Shown here: positions 1-5,920 of the stretch, piece by piece | Position numbering within the stretch: the first letter of the stretch is position 1 | How the letters are laid out: every line of letters starts with the position of its first letter | NCBI GenBank assembly: GCA_002314685.1 | Contig: DCHB01000046.1 | Coordinates: forward strand, 1-7,354 | Origin: Clostridiales bacterium UBA1763 | GTDB lineage: Bacteria > Bacillota > Clostridia > Oscillospirales > Oscillospiraceae | Direction: 5' to 3' | DNA: 7,354 nucleotides | Program-made: the position numbers and the translations under genes | The notes under the pieces: model-generated | The model's input: the letters and a program-made list of their open reading frames with translations, nothing else | The model's database searches: none | What the model was told of the DNA's origin: nothing

Positions 1-120
1 ATTTACGGAACGAAAACAAATTTCAATTTGTGTTATTGTCCTCTGGCGTTCTTTTACTTCAAATACCCCGCCTATGCACGCCGTGCAGAGGGGACATCAA
101 CTCTTTTTTAAGGAGCGAAA
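1..120. other. Leader region before the esterase gene
   Basis: No convincing gene is visible here. The frame of the downstream esterase is open from base 1 to a TAA at 109-111. The 36 residues it would encode are rich in Phe, Tyr and Cys and match no family I know, so this could be the tail of an upstream gene or chance. Short inverted repeats are present: 16-21 with 26-31, 40-45 with 86-91, and 76-80 with 84-88. None is followed by a proper T-run, so I do not call a terminator. No good -35/-10 pair was found. Confidence 0.4.
110..115 (+). promoter_or_regulatory. Ribosome binding site of the esterase gene
   Basis: AAGGAG lies 5 bases before the ATG at 121. With the in-frame TAA at 109-111 just upstream, it fixes the start codon. 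Confidence 0.8.
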
Positions 121-927
121 ATGGAAATTATTAAAACGGGATTACCCGAGTATCCAAATGCGGAGCTTGAGATTACACTAAAATCAGGCGTCTATGACGG
201 GTGGTGCAGTAATATACGCCCCATGATGATAATTCTCCCCGGGGGAGCGTATTCGTTCTGCTCGGACAGAGAAGCCGAAGCGATTGCCGCAGTTTATCTT
301 GCGCAGGGCTTTTGCACTTGTATTCTTCGCTACAGCGTGCGCAGGTCTGCTGATGACTGCGGTCTGGGCGACCTGCCCTTGCATGAAGCCGCAAGCACAG
401 TGCGCTATGTGCGTGAGCACGCCGAGGAGTGGAGCATTGACCCGAACAAAATCACCGTCATCGGATTTTCTGCGGGCGGGCATTTAGCGGCGTCATTGGG
501 AGTGCATTGGAATAATCGCGACAGACTTACTATGGCAGGTGAAGCAGTCAGACCCAACGGACTGATTCTTGCATACCCCGTAATTACCGCAGGAAGTACA
601 GCTCACAGGGAAACCATACAAAACCTTACGGGTATAAACGGCTTCAGCGAGAAAGATTCGCTTTATGACACCGCATTGTATGTCGGAGCCGATATGCCGC
701 CCGCATTTATATGGCACACCTATGAGGATGATCATGTGCCAGTGGATAATTCGCTCGCAATGGCTGTTGCGATGCGCAAAGCGGGATGCTCATTCTCTAT
801 GCACATTTTTCCCAAGGGTGAGCACGGACTGTCTCTTTCAACGCAGGAGGTGGGCGGCGGACCCGAGGATGTCCGCAAATGGGTTGAGCTGTCCGTTGAC
901 TGGTTGCGTACAATGAAGCTGATGTAG
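121..927 (+). CDS. Alpha/beta-hydrolase esterase (acetyl-esterase/BD-FAE-like)
   Basis: This is a 268-residue serine hydrolase of the alpha/beta fold, most like the acetyl-esterase/xylan-esterase group. The oxyanion-hole element PGGAY sits at residues 40-44, in place of the usual HGGG. The nucleophile elbow GFSAGG is at 115-120 with Ser117. The acid is probably Asp203 (or Asp204) in the segment HTYEDDHVPV. The base is His235 in GEHG. Spacing and length fit a complete single-domain enzyme. There is no signal peptide or membrane segment, so it should act in the cytoplasm, probably removing acyl groups (acetyl from sugars or small esters) after uptake; the substrate is inference. The start is bounded by an in-frame stop 9 bases upstream and supported by a good ribosome binding site. 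It is probably monocistronic, with hairpins following. The next gene is convergent and also looks like a deacylase, but nothing else links the two. Confidence 0.88.
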   Translation: MEIIKTGLPEYPNAELEITLKSGVYDGWCSNIRPMMIILPGGAYSFCSDREAEAIAAVYLAQGFCTCILRYSVRRSADDCGLGDLPLHEAASTVRYVREHAEEWSIDPNKITVIGFSAGGHLAASLGVHWNNRDRLTMAGEAVRPNGLILAYPVITAGSTAHRETIQNLTGINGFSEKDSLYDTALYVGADMPPAFIWHTYEDDHVPVDNSLAMAVAMRKAGCSFSMHIFPKGEHGLSLSTQEVGGGPEDVRKWVELSVDWLRTMKLM

Positions 928-941
928 TAATAATATCCGCG

Positions 942-983
942 AAATTAAAATCGCCTATCAATTTTGATGGGCGATTTTAATTT
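942..983. terminator. Strong hairpin terminator, probably bidirectional
   Basis: Bases 942-960 pair with 965-983 around the loop ATTT (961-964), giving about 19 uninterrupted pairs including one G-T. The GC core is CGCC/GGCG, flanked by A-rich and T-rich arms. On the + strand the right arm itself supplies a T-rich tail and more T follows. On the - strand the mirrored arm does the same. It can therefore end the esterase transcript and also the convergent SGNH gene transcript. Confidence 0.85.
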
Positions 984-998
984 TATACATATATTTTT

Positions 999-1036
999 AA
1001 TCGGTGCAGTACTTGATTTCAAGTTCTGCACCGATT
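999..1036 (+). terminator. Second hairpin, + strand terminator
   Basis: Bases 999-1009 pair with 1026-1036, then a T-T mismatch (1010/1025), then 1011-1015 pair with 1020-1024 around the loop ATTT. The stem has about 16 pairs with a GC-rich centre. On the + strand it runs into a T-rich stretch (1035-1049). On the - strand it is followed by A-rich sequence, so it suits + strand transcription better. Confidence 0.7.
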
Positions 1037-1069
1037 TTCTTATATTTTTCCAAATACTCTCCTACAAGT

Positions 1070-1777
1070 TCAGCTTGACAGCGGAGAAAATACAGCTTTT
1101 GCGGATTTGCTGACGGCATCGACAATCGACTGCTCAAGGCGGCAAGGTATCACATCTGTGTCCTCGCATACCGAGGGCTTGTCAAAATCAATCGTTCTGC
1201 CCTGAGTGAAGTCCCGAGCCGTGTCCGATAGAGCAATATCTGTCCTGCCCGAGATTGCCATGCAGGTCGTCACGGCAATGAGATAGTCGCCGACAACGGA
1301 GGCGTGCTCACCGTCATTCCAATACAGCGACACGGCGGGCATCCTGCGCTGAAACTCCTGCCACACCTGAGCTACGGGGATGAAACTGAGCTTTTCATCC
1401 TCTGCAAGCTGCGTAAGCGCAGTGATGATTTTCTCCTGATTTTCGGGATAGCGCTGTTCACACCACGGAATCATCAGATACGGCGTGACCTTTGCCGTGC
1501 GGCAAAGACGCAGAATTGTCTGCACACCGTCGCGCGTTGCCTCATAGCCGGGGAAGGGGTGCGCACACTGCTGAATTACACAGGCATCATAATAGCCGTA
1601 CAAGAGATTATACCGTACTGTGAAATACTCATCCGAGTGCCACTTTAGCGAGCGATAGGAATACGCAAGCACCGTGACATCTGCCTTATCGCCGAAGGCA
1701 TTTTGCCATAAATCTGCAAAGGTGCGTGGCATATCGTTGAAATATGTGTGGCTGTTGCCTATAAATAATACGCGCAT
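1070..1777 (-). CDS. SGNH/GDSL-like hydrolase
   Basis: A 235-residue protein with the outline of an SGNH hydrolase. The N-terminal block is FIGNSHT (residues 5-11) with Ser9 as the expected nucleophile. The C-terminal block is DGEHAS (155-160), whose Asp155 and His158 complete the usual D-x-x-H. A beta-strand with Gln-Gln at 69-70 (ACVIQQ) lies where family members carry the residues that shape the oxyanion hole. The protein starts directly with the catalytic strand and has no signal peptide, so a cytoplasmic esterase or deacetylase is likely; the substrate cannot be told. The tail after about residue 190 is not recognisable and may be variable. The ATG at 1777 has AGGAGG six bases upstream. 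The gene is convergent with the esterase and divergent from the ATP-grasp gene, so it is probably transcribed alone. Confidence 0.8.
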   Translation of the reverse strand: MRVLFIGNSHTYFNDMPRTFADLWQNAFGDKADVTVLAYSYRSLKWHSDEYFTVRYNLLYGYYDACVIQQCAHPFPGYEATRDGVQTILRLCRTAKVTPYLMIPWCEQRYPENQEKIITALTQLAEDEKLSFIPVAQVWQEFQRRMPAVSLYWNDGEHASVVGDYLIAVTTCMAISGRTDIALSDTARDFTQGRTIDFDKPSVCEDTDVIPCRLEQSIVDAVSKSAKAVFSPLSS

Positions 1778-1783
1778 CGTGCT

Positions 1784-1789
1784 CCTCCT
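1784..1789 (-). promoter_or_regulatory. Ribosome binding site of the SGNH hydrolase gene
   Basis: A perfect AGGAGG on the - strand, six bases before the ATG at 1777. It decides the start. Confidence 0.85.
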
Positions 1790-1805
1790 GTTGTTTGTTG
1801 AGCCT

Positions 1806-1834
1806 ATTATATCCGAAATCCTTGCCCTTGCATA
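1806..1834 (-). promoter_or_regulatory. Likely promoter of the SGNH hydrolase gene
   Basis: On the - strand a perfect TATAAT (1806-1811) lies about 30 bases before the start codon. The -35 at 17-base spacing (1829-1834, TATGCA) is poor, so the promoter is called mainly on its -10 box and position. Confidence 0.5.
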
Positions 1835-1844
1835 GATTTTTTTA

Positions 1845-1873
1845 GTTACAACTGACGATTATTGTTATATAAT
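1845..1873 (+). promoter_or_regulatory. Promoter of the ATP-grasp gene
   Basis: A perfect -10 TATAAT at 1868-1873 is preceded, at 17 bases, by GTTACA (1845-1850, 4 of 6 matches to TTGACA). Transcription would start near 1880, giving a leader of about 27 bases before the ATG at 1907. This argues against the upstream TTG at 1862 as a start, because that codon lies before the -10 box. Confidence 0.65.
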
Positions 1874-1906
1874 GAAAGCAACCGAAAAAACAAGAGATAT
1901 CTTCCG

Positions 1907-3424
1907 ATGAAAAAGAAACTGAGATCACTGTATTACAAGCTATACCTTGTTTTCGCCTCGATAGTAACGGGCAGACCGAGAAGCGAAATCAGAGCAGATA
2001 TGAAAAAGGCTCGCAAAAGATTCAAGGTCACGCGCAAGGAGTATTTCAAAGAGAAAATGTACCGCATGAGCTATGCGGAAATTGTAAAGCTCAAAGCTCC
2101 GCCTAAAAAGCCGAAGAAGAAAAAGCCGAATATTGATGTCGAGCTTGCCGCGGAGCTTAAGGGCGTGAGCTATGCCGAGGCTAAGGCTGAAATGGATGCA
2201 CTGAAGCAGAAATATGGCATGACATACAGCGAATATAACGGAGAACGCATTTTCGAGTGCCGCACAGAGGCGGAAATAACAGAGCGCATAAATGCCTATG
2301 TTGCCAACAACGAGAAATATATCAAAATAGTCAGCGATGACAAGGGCTGGACATACGATGAAGCAAAAGCGGAGCTTGACCGCGTAAAGAGCAAGTACGG
2401 CTACAAATACAATCAGTATTCGATAAACCGCATGGGCTCAATGACCGATGACGAGATAGCTCAGTTCCATAAAGAGCACCGGGATATATACGGGGCATTG
2501 ACCGAGCGTGCCGTATCAGAAAGCGGTATGCCCCGCGAGGCAATACGCCGTCACATGAAGCGCTGTTTTGTGCTCTACGGCTTGCAGATGTCTGTTTATG
2601 TTGCCCTCCGCGCTTGGGAAATGAGCGATGAGGAGCTGTCGAAATTCGTTTCTTACGGCGTGAGCAGAATAATCAGCGATAAATACAATGACCGCGAGCA
2701 ATCCGAAATCCTTTCAAATAAGTCGAAGTTCAACGAGCTGTATAAGGACTATACGGGACGCAAATTCTGGGTAAACCGCGATACGAGCTTCGAGGAATTT
2801 TGCGAATTCATTGACGGACAGACGGAAATCTTCTGCAAGCCCGTGGATTCCATGGACGGCATAGGTGCAGAACGCCGCGCGGTAGGCGATGACCTGCGTG
2901 CAATGTATGATGAGCTCATGGCGAAGGACAGACTTCTTGCCGAGGAGTGCATTGTTCAGCACCACGAGATATCCGAATTTACGCCGATTTGCGTGTGCAC
3001 AATAAGAGTGCTCAACCTCCGCGATGAAAGCGGAATAAAAACTCTGTTTACCGCTATGCGCTTCGGCAACGAGGGCGTGACGGATAACTTCAGTAATTGC
3101 GGCATGGTTACGGATGTTGACCCCGAAACGGGTATTATCCGCACCGATGCCGTCGATAAGCAGTGCAATGTCTATGAGGTGCATCCCGTATCGGGCAAGC
3201 GCTTCAAGGGCTTCAAGGTGCCGAATTGGGACAAGGTGCTTGAAATTACGAAAAGTGCTATGCAAGTGCTTGACGGCGTGAACTTTGTCGGCTGGGATGT
3301 CGCCGTTTGTGAGGACAAGGCAATAATTATTGAGGGCAACACTCTGCCGTATTTAGGACTCATACAGGCGCCCTATATTCCCGAGAGAAAGGGTATGCGC
3401 TATCTGTTTGAGCCGTATCTGTAA
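1907..3424 (+). CDS. Repeat-bearing ATP-grasp protein (sugar-transfer-associated type)
   Basis: From the ATG at 1907 this is a 505-residue protein. The longer open frame from TTG at 1862 is rejected because the promoter -10 box lies inside it. Residues about 19-250 hold four degenerate helical repeats, with a Lys/Pro-rich linker (about 63-75) after the first. The C-terminal half, about 255-505, matches the sugar-transfer-associated ATP-grasp family (PF14397 style). Visible marks are Lys311 in FCKPVDS followed by a Gly loop (DGIGAE, 317-322) for nucleotide binding, the hinge EECIVQH (346-352), Arg367 in TIRV, the family segment DNFSNCGMV, and the metal-binding pair Asp464 (VGWDVAV) and Glu476/Asn478 (IIEGN). 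ATP-grasp enzymes join a carboxylate to an amine or similar group through an acyl-phosphate. Members of this family often sit beside surface-polysaccharide genes, but here there are none, so the substrate is unknown. There is no signal peptide. The ribosome binding site is weak (AAGAGA, 1892-1897). Confidence 0.83.
   Translation: MKKKLRSLYYKLYLVFASIVTGRPRSEIRADMKKARKRFKVTRKEYFKEKMYRMSYAEIVKLKAPPKKPKKKKPNIDVELAAELKGVSYAEAKAEMDALKQKYGMTYSEYNGERIFECRTEAEITERINAYVANNEKYIKIVSDDKGWTYDEAKAELDRVKSKYGYKYNQYSINRMGSMTDDEIAQFHKEHRDIYGALTERAVSESGMPREAIRRHMKRCFVLYGLQMSVYVALRAWEMSDEELSKFVSYGVSRIISDKYNDREQSEILSNKSKFNELYKDYTGRKFWVNRDTSFEEFCEFIDGQTEIFCKPVDSMDGIGAERRAVGDDLRAMYDELMAKDRLLAEECIVQHHEISEFTPICVCTIRVLNLRDESGIKTLFTAMRFGNEGVTDNFSNCGMVTDVDPETGIIRTDAVDKQCNVYEVHPVSGKRFKGFKVPNWDKVLEITKSAMQVLDGVNFVGWDVAVCEDKAIIIEGNTLPYLGLIQAPYIPERKGMRYLFEPYL
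1961..2659 (+). repeat. Four degenerate ~60-residue protein repeats in the ATP-grasp gene
   Basis: Units lie at about 1961-2101, 2153-2299, 2336-2479 and 2516-2659. They are aligned by a Gly (residues 22, 86, 147, 207 from the ATG at 1907), so the period is 60-64 residues. Shared positions are the Gly, then an E-A or E-I pair, a Met/Leu about ten residues after the Gly, a basic stretch ending in Tyr/Phe-Gly or similar, an aromatic Y-x-x-Y type patch, and an acidic end of M-S/T-x-x-E. Units 2 and 3 are the most alike (YAEAKAEM and YDEAKAEL). The pattern predicts paired helices. The similarity is seen in protein, not in DNA. Confidence 0.7.
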
Positions 3425-3433
3425 TCGCACTTT

Positions 3434-4045
3434 TCAGTACTCGTCAAAATATACCCGCATACCCGCAGATGCGGTTTTTAGTATCGTGAGCATATCCTTT
3501 TCGCTCAGCGCGGCACAGCCCTCTGTATAGGGCATAAAGCCCTTGCAGTGTATGAATATTGCCGAGCCTGCGGGATAGACACAGGCGCTGTTATAGTCGC
3601 TTATAAGACCGTAGTTATATTCGGGCGAGCAGTAATACATCTGCTCGCCCGAGTAGTTTTTTTCAGTGTCAATTATTCTGTTGTAGTACTCGCAGTGCTC
3701 ATTGCAGGCAAGCGAGGTCTTGCTAAGCTTTATATAGTCAAGCGCGGTGTCGGGCTTAGGGCATATTCCGAATGCGCCCGTTATCGCGTAATCGCCGCAG
3801 GGGGTCTTGCCGTCACCCTCTGCGGCTTTGTTCATGCCGTTTTTGCCGATTACAGCCTCGGACTCAAATAACAGCCTCCACGCATCACAGCCCTCGGATT
3901 TTACAAAATAGCTTGCCCGTGCGCTGTATGCCGCGGTGTGACTGATTATGAGAATACTGCCGACATTTTTATCAAAACGGTATTTGTTAAGCAGCTCACG
4001 ACGCTTTTGCGCGTTGGTATATATTATCGGCTTGAGATACTCCAT
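3434..4045 (-). CDS. L,D-transpeptidase-like (YkuD) protein without signal peptide
   Basis: This is a 203-residue protein read from the ATG at 4045. The open frame runs on to 4108, but the AGGAGG at 4055-4060 supports 4045 and the extra 21 residues look non-coding. The YkuD fold is seen in the segment GKNGMNK (67-73) followed by EGDGKTPCGDY (76-86), then FIHCKG (165-170) with His166, and the catalytic motif YTEGCAAL (173-180) with Cys177. The T-x-G-C-A form belongs to the YafK-like branch rather than the S/T-H-G-C-I-R form of the ErfK branch. The family makes or cuts 3-3 or lipoprotein links in peptidoglycan, normally outside the cell. Here no signal peptide or transmembrane helix is evident, so export or a non-canonical role is open. 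It is convergent with the ATP-grasp gene (9-base gap) and divergent from the polymerase operon. Confidence 0.8.
   Translation of the reverse strand: MEYLKPIIYTNAQKRRELLNKYRFDKNVGSILIISHTAAYSARASYFVKSEGCDAWRLLFESEAVIGKNGMNKAAEGDGKTPCGDYAITGAFGICPKPDTALDYIKLSKTSLACNEHCEYYNRIIDTEKNYSGEQMYYCSPEYNYGLISDYNSACVYPAGSAIFIHCKGFMPYTEGCAALSEKDMLTILKTASAGMRVYFDEY
3455..3479 (+). terminator. Possible + strand terminator inside the YkuD gene
   Basis: On the + strand CCGCAT (3455-3460) pairs with ATGCGG (3469-3474) around an 8-base loop, followed at once by TTTTT (3475-3479). It lies about 30 bases after the ATP-grasp stop codon and within the last codons of the convergent YkuD gene, so it probably ends the ATP-grasp transcript. 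Confidence 0.55.
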
Positions 4046-4054
4046 GCCCGTTTG

Positions 4055-4060
4055 CCTCCT
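4055..4060 (-). promoter_or_regulatory. Ribosome binding site that sets the YkuD start
   Basis: AGGAGG on the - strand, nine bases before the ATG at 4045. It lies inside the longer open frame, which shows that the shorter protein is the real one. A promoter should lie at about 4080-4110; the best candidate there (TTGTGC at 4103-4108 with a weak TATTTA at 4080-4085) is not convincing. Confidence 0.75.
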
Positions 4061-4090
4061 ATAATATATCCTAATAAGATAAATATAAGC

Positions 4091-4119
4091 TTGACTATAT
4101 CCGCACAAGATATTATAAT
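4091..4119 (+). promoter_or_regulatory. Sigma-A-type promoter of the polymerase operon
   Basis: TTGACT at 4091-4096 (5 of 6) and a perfect TATAAT at 4114-4119 are separated by 17 bases. Transcription would start near 4126, giving a leader of about 24 bases. I see no GAAC-N4-GTTC LexA box on or near it. The ribosome binding site before 4150 is weak (AAGAGAG, 4136-4142). Confidence 0.8.
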
Positions 4120-4149
4120 GGTGTTACAAATATAAAAGAGAGATGCGCA

Positions 4150-5481
4150 ATGCAATATAACAATACCGAAAACTTAAAATCGCAAAAAACGAGGTACTAT
4201 CTGTGCATCGACATGAAAACCTTTTACGCCTCGGTTGAGTGTGCCGAGCGGGGCTTAAACCCTTTTGAGACAAACCTCGTCGTCGCGGATATATCGCGCG
4301 GCAGGGGTGCGCTGTGCCTTGCCGTATCGCCTAAGCTGAAGGCGCAGGGCGTGAAAAACAGGTGCAGACTTTTTGAAATCCCCGAGTGCATAAGCTACGA
4401 GGCGGCACCGCCGCAGATGCGGCTGTATATAGAATATGCCGCAGATATATACGCTCTGTATCTCAAATACTTCCGCCCCGAGGATATTCATGTGTATTCA
4501 ATCGACGAGTCGTTTATTGATGTTACGGATTATCTCGGCGTTTATAAAACCGATGCCGTGTCGCTTGCGAAAAAGCTCATGGATGAGATTGCAGAGGCAA
4601 AGCACATACCCTCAACTGCGGGCGTGGGCACAAATCTTTATCTTGCGAAGGTGGCGCTTGATATAAGCGCAAAGCACACAAGGGACCATATAGCCTTTCT
4701 TGACGAGGAGACCTTCAGAAAAACGCTGTGGGAGCACAGACCGATAACGGATTTCTGGCACGTTGCCTCGGGCACGGCGCGTCGGCTTGAGCACCTCGGC
4801 ATAAGCACAATGCGCGGCGTTGCCGAATGTCCGCAGGAGGTGCTGTATAAAACCTTCGGCAGGGATGCCGAGCTTCTTATAGACCATGCGTGGGGCAGGG
4901 AGACCTGCCTCATGGAGGATATTAAAAATTACAGAGCAAAGAGCCATTTCGTGTCGTTTTCGCAGATACTGCCGAGAGATTACAGCTACGGAGAGGCGAG
5001 AGTTGTTGTCTCCGAAATGGCACTGCACGGCAGTCACGAGCTAATAAAGCGCAAGCTCATATCAAAGAAAATTTACCTCAGCGTCGGTTACAGCAGGGAC
5101 ACCCTGCCCGTGGCTCAGGGGCACACCCGACTTACAAGCGCAACGCAGGCGTATTCTCTGCTGTGCCCGAATATTCTGAGCATCTTTGACAGCATAGTTC
5201 AGCGCGATATACCCATACGCCGCCTTGCACTCTGCTTTGAGGATGTGTGCGACGAGGGCTGTGCGGGCTACGACTTTTTCACCGATTGGCAGTCGGTTGA
5301 GCGTGAGCTCGAGAGGGAGAGGGCAGTGCTTGCGATAAAAGAAAAGTACGGCAAAAATGCCGTGCTCAGAGGCACGAATTTTTTGGACGGCGCGACACAG
5401 CGTGAGCGAAACGCTATGATAGGAGGACACAGAGCAGGATATGACGAGGCAGGAGAGAGCAAAGCAGTTCGCACCGTTTGA
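4150..5481 (+). CDS. Y-family DNA polymerase (UvrX/YqjW, UmuC-like)
   Basis: This is a 443-residue translesion DNA polymerase. The palm begins with CIDMKTFYASVE (residues 19-30), where Asp21 binds metal. The second catalytic pair is Asp119-Glu120 in YSIDESFIDVT. The segment GVGTNLYLAKVA and the helix-hairpin-helix-like stretch around HLGISTMRGVA follow, then the little-finger domain (about 270-380). The C-terminal GTNFLDGATQRERN and IGGHRA are hallmarks of the Gram-positive UvrX/YqjW group. All catalytic acids are present and the length is usual. The enzyme copies past damaged bases at low fidelity. The usual clamp-binding QLxLF before the C-terminal helix is reduced to GYDFF (373-377). The gene overlaps the downstream YolD-like gene by 41 bases, a pairing also found in Bacillus (uvrX with yolD in SPbeta, yqjW with yqzH-type neighbours). 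No SOS box is visible upstream. Confidence 0.93.
   Translation: MQYNNTENLKSQKTRYYLCIDMKTFYASVECAERGLNPFETNLVVADISRGRGALCLAVSPKLKAQGVKNRCRLFEIPECISYEAAPPQMRLYIEYAADIYALYLKYFRPEDIHVYSIDESFIDVTDYLGVYKTDAVSLAKKLMDEIAEAKHIPSTAGVGTNLYLAKVALDISAKHTRDHIAFLDEETFRKTLWEHRPITDFWHVASGTARRLEHLGISTMRGVAECPQEVLYKTFGRDAELLIDHAWGRETCLMEDIKNYRAKSHFVSFSQILPRDYSYGEARVVVSEMALHGSHELIKRKLISKKIYLSVGYSRDTLPVAQGHTRLTSATQAYSLLCPNILSIFDSIVQRDIPIRRLALCFEDVCDEGCAGYDFFTDWQSVERELERERAVLAIKEKYGKNAVLRGTNFLDGATQRERNAMIGGHRAGYDEAGESKAVRTV
5421..5426 (+). promoter_or_regulatory. Shine-Dalgarno of yolD-like gene inside the polymerase gene
   Basis: AGGAGG lies within the polymerase codons ATA-GGA-GGA-CAC (IGGH, residues 424-427) and 14 bases before the ATG at 5441. 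The spacing is long; a weaker GCAGG (5434-5438) is closer. Translational coupling with the polymerase is likely. Confidence 0.55.
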
Positions 5482-5767
5482 TGCCATGAAGGGCTTGCAG
5501 GAGGCACTCAGAGACCGAGAGGAACGGCACATGAGGGTTGAAAAGCACGGCATATCCGACGAACAGATAGAAAAAAACTCGCTTGTAATAGCCAAGCTTG
5601 AAAAGGGAATGACAGTGAGCGTTGATTGTTACTGCGCATTTCACGATGTTATAAAGCAGGGAATTCTGGGCGAAATCAGCACGGCTTTTAAGTATATTAA
5701 GCTGAACGGAGAAAAAATCGCCTTCGACGATATTTACAGTATTTCAATTCTTGATATGCCGAAGTGA
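5441..5767 (+). CDS. YolD-like protein, partner of the Y-family polymerase
   Basis: A 108-residue protein of the YolD-like family (PF08863 style). The family signature is the N-terminal block RAKQFAPFDAMKGL (residues 6-19), followed by a charged helix and then a small beta-rich domain (about 55-105) ending in DDIYSISIL. Members sit next to Y-family polymerases in Firmicutes and their phages and elements, and are thought to support or control the polymerase; the exact action is not settled. Here the gene overlaps the polymerase by 41 bases and must share its transcript. The family match fixes the ATG at 5441. No clear terminator follows; the next 80 bases hold only weak repeats. Confidence 0.88.
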   Translation: MTRQERAKQFAPFDAMKGLQEALRDREERHMRVEKHGISDEQIEKNSLVIAKLEKGMTVSVDCYCAFHDVIKQGILGEISTAFKYIKLNGEKIAFDDIYSISILDMPK

Positions 5768-5844
5768 ATTAGAAACAAATAGTAACTAATATGCACAATT
5801 TGCTGGACAAAAATTTGGCAAAGTGACGAAAAAAATATGCGGGA

Positions 5845-5873
5845 TTGACGCACTGTTGCTTGTGTAGTAATAT
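5845..5873 (+). promoter_or_regulatory. Promoter of the lipase gene
   Basis: TTGACG at 5845-5850 (5 of 6) and TAATAT at 5868-5873 (4 of 6) are 17 bases apart; a second -10-like TATAAA begins at 5871. The transcript would have a leader of about 40 bases, AT-rich and without visible strong structure. Confidence 0.6.
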
Positions 5874-5907
5874 AAATACACATACATATACGATATAATA
5901 TATGTAC

Positions 5908-5914
5908 AAGGAGG
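5908..5914 (+). promoter_or_regulatory. Strong ribosome binding site of the lipase gene
   Basis: A perfect AAGGAGG six bases before the ATG at 5921, the strongest site in the window and consistent with high expression. Confidence 0.9.
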
Positions 5915-5920
5915 AAGAAT

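Noticed and set aside
76..95. A small hairpin in the leader as terminator or riboswitch
   Set aside because: The stem TGCAC/GTGCA has only five pairs and is not followed by a T-run; no known riboswitch core is recognisable.
2714..3265. A 183-residue - strand open frame opposite the ATP-grasp domain
   Set aside because: The + strand has the conserved ATP-grasp motifs; the antisense frame has no recognisable motif and no good ribosome binding site was noted.
4046..4108. A 21-residue N-terminal extension of the YkuD protein
   Set aside because: The strong AGGAGG at 4055-4060 would lie inside it, and the residues do not form a signal peptide.
5768..5844. A possible terminator after the YolD-like gene
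   Set aside because: Only weak short stems are present (for example TTTGC with GCAAA) and no T-run follows; the polymerase operon may read on towards the lipase.
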